Assembly: GCA_021731215.1 (NCBI GenBank) | Contig: JAKFXU010000014.1 | Location: 1 to 8,686 of the forward strand | DNA: 8,686 bases | Source: Rhodoferax sp. | GTDB taxonomy: Bacteria > Pseudomonadota > Gammaproteobacteria > Burkholderiales > Burkholderiaceae_C | Direction of reading: 5' to 3' | In this document: in pieces, positions 5,108-8,686 of the stretch | Numbering within the stretch: the first letter of the stretch is position 1 | How the letters are laid out: every line of letters starts with the position of its first letter | The notes under the pieces: generated by a model | The model's input: only the letters and a program-made list of their open reading frames with translations | What the model was told of the DNA's origin: nothing | Databases searched by the model: none | Made by a program: the position numbers and the translations under genes

Positions 5108-8100
5108 CTACCAGAGCGGCCGCGCGACGATCATCGCCTCGGCCGCTTGCGCGTCGAGCGGCTGGGCGAAGAAGTAACCCTGCCCGTATTCCACCTGCAG
5201 CGCCCGCAACTGCGCCAGTTGCGCGGCGTTCTCGACCCCTTCGGCGACGATGTCCATGTTCAGGGTGTGGGCCAGGGTGACGATGGTCTGGATGATGTCG
5301 GCATTCTTGCGGTCAACGTCCATGCGGCGCACGAACGAGGCGTCGATCTTCAGCGTGTTGATCGGAAAACGGTACAGGTAGGAGAGCGACGAATAGCCGG
5401 TGCCGAAGTCGTCCATCAGCAGCTTGACCCCCATGGCGCTCAATTTCTCCAGCACCAGCGCCGCCGCCTCGGCGTGCTCCATGAGCACCGTCTCGGTCAC
5501 TTCGAGCTTGAGGTTCTTGATGTCGAGGCCGCTTTGCGCCAGCACCGCCTCGATCTGCTGCAGCAGGTCGGGCTGGGCGAACTGGCGCCCGGCCAGGTTG
5601 ACGCTCATCTGCATCGGCGGATGATCCGGGTAGCGTTGCTGCCAGTCGCGCATCTGGCGACAGGCCTCGGCCAGCACCCAGCGGCCGATCGCAACGATGA
5701 GGCCGGTCTCCTCGGTGAGCGGAATGAATTCGGTCGGCGGCACCAGGCTGCCGTCGGGGCGACGCATGCGCACCAGGGCCTCGAAGCCGGCCAGCCGGCC
5801 GCTCTGCAGCGAAACGACCGGCTGGTAATAGACCCTGAATTCCTCGCCGCCCACCACCGCCTGGTGCAGTTTGGTCTCCATGTCGAGCAGGGCGACGACG
5901 CGCTCGCGCAGGTCGGCGGCGAACAACTCGTAGCACGCCCCGCCGCGCCGCTCGGCATTGTGGGCGGCGGTCTCGGCGTCGCGCAGCAGGTCGGCGGGGT
6001 CGGCGTAGCCGGGCCGGCCGAGCGCGATGCCGACGCTGGCGGTGGTGAACAGTTGGTGCCCCTCCAGGTTGAAGCCGGCCGCCAGCGCGCGCTGCAACTG
6101 CTCGGCCAAACGCGTCGCCACGCCCTCGTCCTGCGCTGCGTCGAGCAGGATGGCGAAGCTCTCGCCGCCGACGCGGGCCAGCGTGTCGGCGGGATGCAGG
6201 CCGGCGCCCAGGCGTTGCGCGACGGCGATCAGCAACTGGTCGCCGACGGCAGCGCCGAGGCTGTCGGTGACGCCCCGGAAGCGGTCGAGGCTGAGATAAA
6301 GGAGCGCAAAGCCGCGCCCGGATTGGAGCCGGCGCCGGGCCAGCGCATCGCCGATGCGCGTCAGCAGCAGCGCGCGGTTGGGCAGACCGGTCAGGCTGTC
6401 GCGCAGCAGTTCTTCCTCCACCACCGAGGTCAGCATGACGCGCGCCGAGGCGGTGCCGATGACGCCGGCCAACTGCGCCTCGCAGTAGCGCGACAGTTCG
6501 GCGTCGATCTCCTGCGGCCAATCCAGGCCGCGCTGGCGGGCGTAGGCGGTGAACGCCTGGCGCGCCTTGTCGGCGCCGAGAAAGCGCACCATCAGCGCGT
6601 GCAGATCGAGCAAGGAGCCGCTCGCCCGCCAGACCCGCTCGGCGCCGCGATCGTGCTTGAAGATATCGACGAACAGCGTCGCCTGCGTCTGCTCGATGGC
6701 GCTCTGTTCGCTCATGATCGACACCGCCAGGTAGGCGCCGACGTTGGCCAGCATGCTCCACAGCATGGCGTGGCTAATATCATCGAGCCCCTCCAGGCCG
6801 AACAGGGCGAGCGGGCGCAGCAGCGTGATGGCAAACGGCCCCTGTTCCAGCAAGGCCATCGGCAGCCAGCCGGAACGGGCGAAGGCCGGCAGCAGCAGGG
6901 TATAGGCCCAGACCAGGAAGCCGGCGCCGAGCCCGGCCAGCGCGCCGCTCTTCGTGCCGCCCTTCCAGTAGATGCCGCCGAGCAGCGCCGGCGCGAACTG
7001 GGCGACGGCGGCAAAGGAAATCAGGCCGATCGAGACCAGCGCGTAGGCTTCGCCCGCCAGCCGGTAATAGGCGTAGCCGAGCAGCAGGCCGAGCACGATC
7101 GTGATGCGGCGAATCGCGAGCAGCAGCGCGGAAAGATCGGCGCGCTCGCTCAGGCGCAGCGCCTTGATGCGCAGCAGCACCGGCATCACCAGGCTGTTGC
7201 AGACCATGGTCGACAGGGCGATGGTCTCGACGATCACCATGCCGGTGGCGGCCGAGAAGCCGCCGAGGAAGACGAACAGCGCCAGCGCCCGCTGCTGGGC
7301 GGCCATCGGCAGGGCGAGGACGAAGGTATCCGGATTGACGCTGGTGCCGAAATACAGCAGGCCGCCGAAGGCGATCGGCAGCACGAACAGGGTGAACAGG
7401 AACAGGTAGAGCGGAAACAGCCAGATCGCCTTTTTCAATTGCGCCTCGTCGACGTTTTCGACCACCGCCACCTGAAACTGGCGCGGCAGGAACATGATCG
7501 CCATCATGCCCAGGAAAGCCAGCGAAAAGAGCGAGGCCCAGCTGCGATAGACGTCGGTCGAGCTGCCGCCGATGGTGAAGACCTCGACGATGTGCGGCAC
7601 CTGCGCGGCCTTGGTGAACAGGTCGTTGATGCCGTCGTACAGGCCCCAGGTGACGAAGATACCCACCGCCAGAAAGGCCAGCAGCTTGACCAGCGACTCG
7701 AAGGCGATCGCCGCCACCAGGCCCTCGTGGCGCTCCGCGGTGTCGAGCTTGCGGGCGCCGAAAACAATGGTGAAGGCCGCCAGCACCAGGGCCACGTAAA
7801 ACGCCGTGTCGTGCCAGATCTGCCCCGGCGCCGGCAGCGCCAGCTCCTGCCAGATGCGCTCCGGCGGCGTCAGCGCCTGCAGCTCGGAGTAGCCGCGCAG
7901 GACGCTGAAACTGGTGGCGATCGCCTTCAATTGCAGCGAGATATAGGGCGTGACGCCAACCACCGCGATCACCGTCACCAGTCCGGCCAGCGCCGCGCTC
8001 TTGCCGTAGCGCGCGGCAATGAAGTCGGCCAGCGAAGTGATGCGGTTGTCCTTGGCGATGCGGATGATCTTGCGCAGCACCAGCCACCACAGGGCGATCA

Positions 8101-8332
8101 TCACGGTCGGGCCGAGATAGACCGGCAGGAAGCCGATGCCGTCGGTGGCGGCGCGCCCGACGCTGCCGTAAAAGGTCCAGGCAGTGGCATAGACGCCGAG
8201 CGAAAGCGCATAGACATAGGGGCTGGCAATCAGGCTGCGCCCGGCATCGGCCGCCTTGTCGCCGTAGTAGGCAATCACGAACAGCAGCCCGAGGTAGGCG
8301 GCGGCAACGAGCAGGATGATCCAGGCCGGCAA
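5108..8332 (-). CDS. SLC5 transporter-STAC-GGDEF-EAL membrane protein, predicted c-di-GMP phosphodiesterase
   Basis: A 1074-residue protein. Residues 1-545 are a sodium:solute symporter (SLC5) domain with about 13 membrane helices; FSAATGMVIVETIALSTM (359-376) matches CbrA-type sensors. Residues ~570-640 (FLGADKARQAF..LAGVIGTASARVMLTSVV) fit a STAC linker. GGDEF spans ~640-805: DSLTGLPNR is intact, but the signature is GGESF (722-726) and the inhibitory RxxD site is HPAD (713-716), so cyclase activity is unlikely. The EAL domain (~815-1070) has EAL 851-853, N912, ExTE 944-947, DDFGTG 974-979, K995, E1031 and QGYFFAQPL, so phosphodiesterase activity is expected. The start is TTG 8332: GAGGA (8340-8344) lies 7 bases upstream and an in-frame TGA (8336-8338) excludes longer forms. 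It is second in an operon after the 64-aa gene. The transported or sensed solute is unknown. Confidence 0.93.
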   Translation of the reverse strand: MPAWIILLVAAAYLGLLFVIAYYGDKAADAGRSLIASPYVYALSLGVYATAWTFYGSVGRAATDGIGFLPVYLGPTVMIALWWLVLRKIIRIAKDNRITSLADFIAARYGKSAALAGLVTVIAVVGVTPYISLQLKAIATSFSVLRGYSELQALTPPERIWQELALPAPGQIWHDTAFYVALVLAAFTIVFGARKLDTAERHEGLVAAIAFESLVKLLAFLAVGIFVTWGLYDGINDLFTKAAQVPHIVEVFTIGGSSTDVYRSWASLFSLAFLGMMAIMFLPRQFQVAVVENVDEAQLKKAIWLFPLYLFLFTLFVLPIAFGGLLYFGTSVNPDTFVLALPMAAQQRALALFVFLGGFSAATGMVIVETIALSTMVCNSLVMPVLLRIKALRLSERADLSALLLAIRRITIVLGLLLGYAYYRLAGEAYALVSIGLISFAAVAQFAPALLGGIYWKGGTKSGALAGLGAGFLVWAYTLLLPAFARSGWLPMALLEQGPFAITLLRPLALFGLEGLDDISHAMLWSMLANVGAYLAVSIMSEQSAIEQTQATLFVDIFKHDRGAERVWRASGSLLDLHALMVRFLGADKARQAFTAYARQRGLDWPQEIDAELSRYCEAQLAGVIGTASARVMLTSVVEEELLRDSLTGLPNRALLLTRIGDALARRRLQSGRGFALLYLSLDRFRGVTDSLGAAVGDQLLIAVAQRLGAGLHPADTLARVGGESFAILLDAAQDEGVATRLAEQLQRALAAGFNLEGHQLFTTASVGIALGRPGYADPADLLRDAETAAHNAERRGGACYELFAADLRERVVALLDMETKLHQAVVGGEEFRVYYQPVVSLQSGRLAGFEALVRMRRPDGSLVPPTEFIPLTEETGLIVAIGRWVLAEACRQMRDWQQRYPDHPPMQMSVNLAGRQFAQPDLLQQIEAVLAQSGLDIKNLKLEVTETVLMEHAEAAALVLEKLSAMGVKLLMDDFGTGYSSLSYLYRFPINTLKIDASFVRRMDVDRKNADIIQTIVTLAHTLNMDIVAEGVENAAQLAQLRALQVEYGQGYFFAQPLDAQAAEAMIVARPLW

Positions 8333-8335
8333 GAT

Positions 8336-8380
8336 TCAGTCCTCGGGCTTGGCCGGGCGGAACAAAAGCTCGCGCTGCAT
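8336..8380 (-). other. Possible 14-codon leader frame just upstream of the SLC5-EAL gene
   Basis: On the minus strand ATG 8380 opens MQRELLFRPAKPED and stops at TGA 8336-8338, three bases before the TTG start of the large gene and in the same frame. It begins 5 bases after the stop of the 64-aa gene. It has no strong ribosome binding site and may be chance. If translated it would bring ribosomes to the weak TTG start, or allow rare readthrough. Confidence 0.2.
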
Positions 8381-8385
8381 GGCCG

Positions 8386-8580
8386 CTACTTCTTCTCGAT
8401 CACCAGCGCCAGCAGGCCGATCAGCAGCGCCCAGGCCGCAAACACATAGACGTACAGCAGCGGGATGCTGCCCAGCAGCAGCGGGCGGTTGAACAGCGCC
8501 AGCAGGGGATAGTTGAACAGCAGGCCACCCAGCACGAACAAGGCGGCCAGGCGCTGTGTTTTGATATTCGGCTTGTTCAT
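8386..8580 (-). CDS. Small two-helix membrane protein, likely partner of the SLC5 sensor
   Basis: A 64-residue protein with a short basic N-terminus (MNKPNIKTQR) and two predicted membrane helices, about 11-30 (LAALFVLGGLLFNYPLLALF) and 37-61 (GSIPLLYVYVFAAWALLIGL onward), ending in EKK. ATG 8580 has an excellent GAGGAGG five or fewer bases upstream (about 8583-8589), and the first promoter-like signal lies just before it. It precedes the SLC5-STAC-EAL gene by 53 bases, so the two are surely co-transcribed. Small hydrophobic proteins of about this size are commonly encoded directly before SLC5-type sensors and symporters; Pseudomonas CbrX before CbrA is a comparable case. A role as accessory subunit or in translational coupling is inference. 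I do not recognise a specific named family. Confidence 0.85.
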   Translation of the reverse strand: MNKPNIKTQRLAALFVLGGLLFNYPLLALFNRPLLLGSIPLLYVYVFAAWALLIGLLALVIEKK

Positions 8581-8624
8581 GGCCTCCTCGCCCCGACGAT
8601 AGGAAAATCAACCGCCCAAAAACA

Positions 8625-8653
8625 AGTATCTTGACCGTTGGCCCACCTGTCAA
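8625..8653 (-). promoter_or_regulatory. Sigma70-type promoter for the 64-aa gene and SLC5-EAL operon
   Basis: On the minus strand a perfect -35 TTGACA (8648-8653) is followed after exactly 17 bases by GATACT (8625-8630), close to the TATAAT consensus. Transcription would start at about 8617-8619, giving a ~38-base leader before ATG 8580. This is the best promoter match in the window and suggests substantial basal expression. Confidence 0.75.
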
Positions 8654-8677
8654 GCGCCGATTCCGGCTATCGCTTGA
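8650..8677. promoter_or_regulatory. Inverted repeat overlapping the -35 element (candidate operator)
   Basis: Arms TCAAGCG (8650-8656) and CGCTTGA (8671-8677) are perfect inverted repeats separated by 14 bases; the spacer itself contains the near-palindrome CCGATTCCGG. One arm covers the -35 box, a common position for repressor or activator sites. Without the sequence beyond the window a terminator for an upstream gene cannot be excluded. Confidence 0.45.
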
Positions 8678-8686
8678 TCCGCGGTA

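Noticed and set aside
5313..8090. Long minus-strand frames (482 and 436 codons) overlapping the SLC5-EAL gene
   Set aside because: They are +1 shadows of the real gene with R/A/G-rich composition and no domain; the real frame contains all motifs.
5147..8449. An 1100-codon open frame on the + strand opposite the SLC5-EAL gene
   Set aside because: Its translation is low-complexity (rich in Q, R, H, G, A) and matches no family. It arises because the very GC-rich minus-strand gene rarely yields stop codons on the opposite strand.

Overview
The window looks like a high-GC betaproteobacterial chromosome, most likely Burkholderiales and perhaps Comamonadaceae. This is inferred from the toxin-antitoxin (TA) and epimerase protein types, and from an intergenic GC-rich repeat (about 4952-5033) of a kind I associate with Comamonadaceae. 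No rRNA, tRNA, CRISPR array or recognisable transposase is visible.

Positions 1-1182 (+ strand) hold an antitoxin-rich module. An intact RelE-type toxin (PF06296-like) overlaps its XRE-type antitoxin. A stand-alone higA follows, and its first bases still overlap the last ~16 codons of a vanished higB. The RelE/XRE pair therefore sits where the higB body should be.

Positions 1183-4104 are a graveyard of gene fragments. In order they are: a degenerate stretch; the first ~24 codons of a bacterial sugar transferase fused to the middle of a nucleotide-sugar epimerase; an intact minus-strand AAA_14/DUF4143 ATPase with a long palindrome in its promoter region; a further piece of the same epimerase; a parE fragment without its ends; a frameshifted HipB-like regulator overlapping a HipA N-terminus; and an unassigned scrap. 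Next to them is panE (minus strand, 4912 to about 4104), broken by an internal deletion and truncated at its 3' end. Together with the intact pair, remnants of at least four TA families (RelE/XRE, HigBA, ParE, HipBA) lie within 4 kb.

Positions 5108-8686 (minus strand) are ordinary, intact and very GC-rich: a sigma70-like promoter, a 64-aa two-helix membrane protein, then a 1074-aa SLC5 transporter-STAC-degenerate GGDEF-EAL protein starting at TTG. This two-gene unit probably couples solute sensing or transport to cyclic-di-GMP breakdown. It resembles the Pseudomonas CbrX/CbrA arrangement, with the histidine kinase output replaced by a phosphodiesterase output.

The best leads are the SLC5-STAC-GGDEF-EAL protein with its small partner, the replacement of higB by a different TA pair, and the DUF4143 ATPase with its palindrome inside a broken polysaccharide gene.
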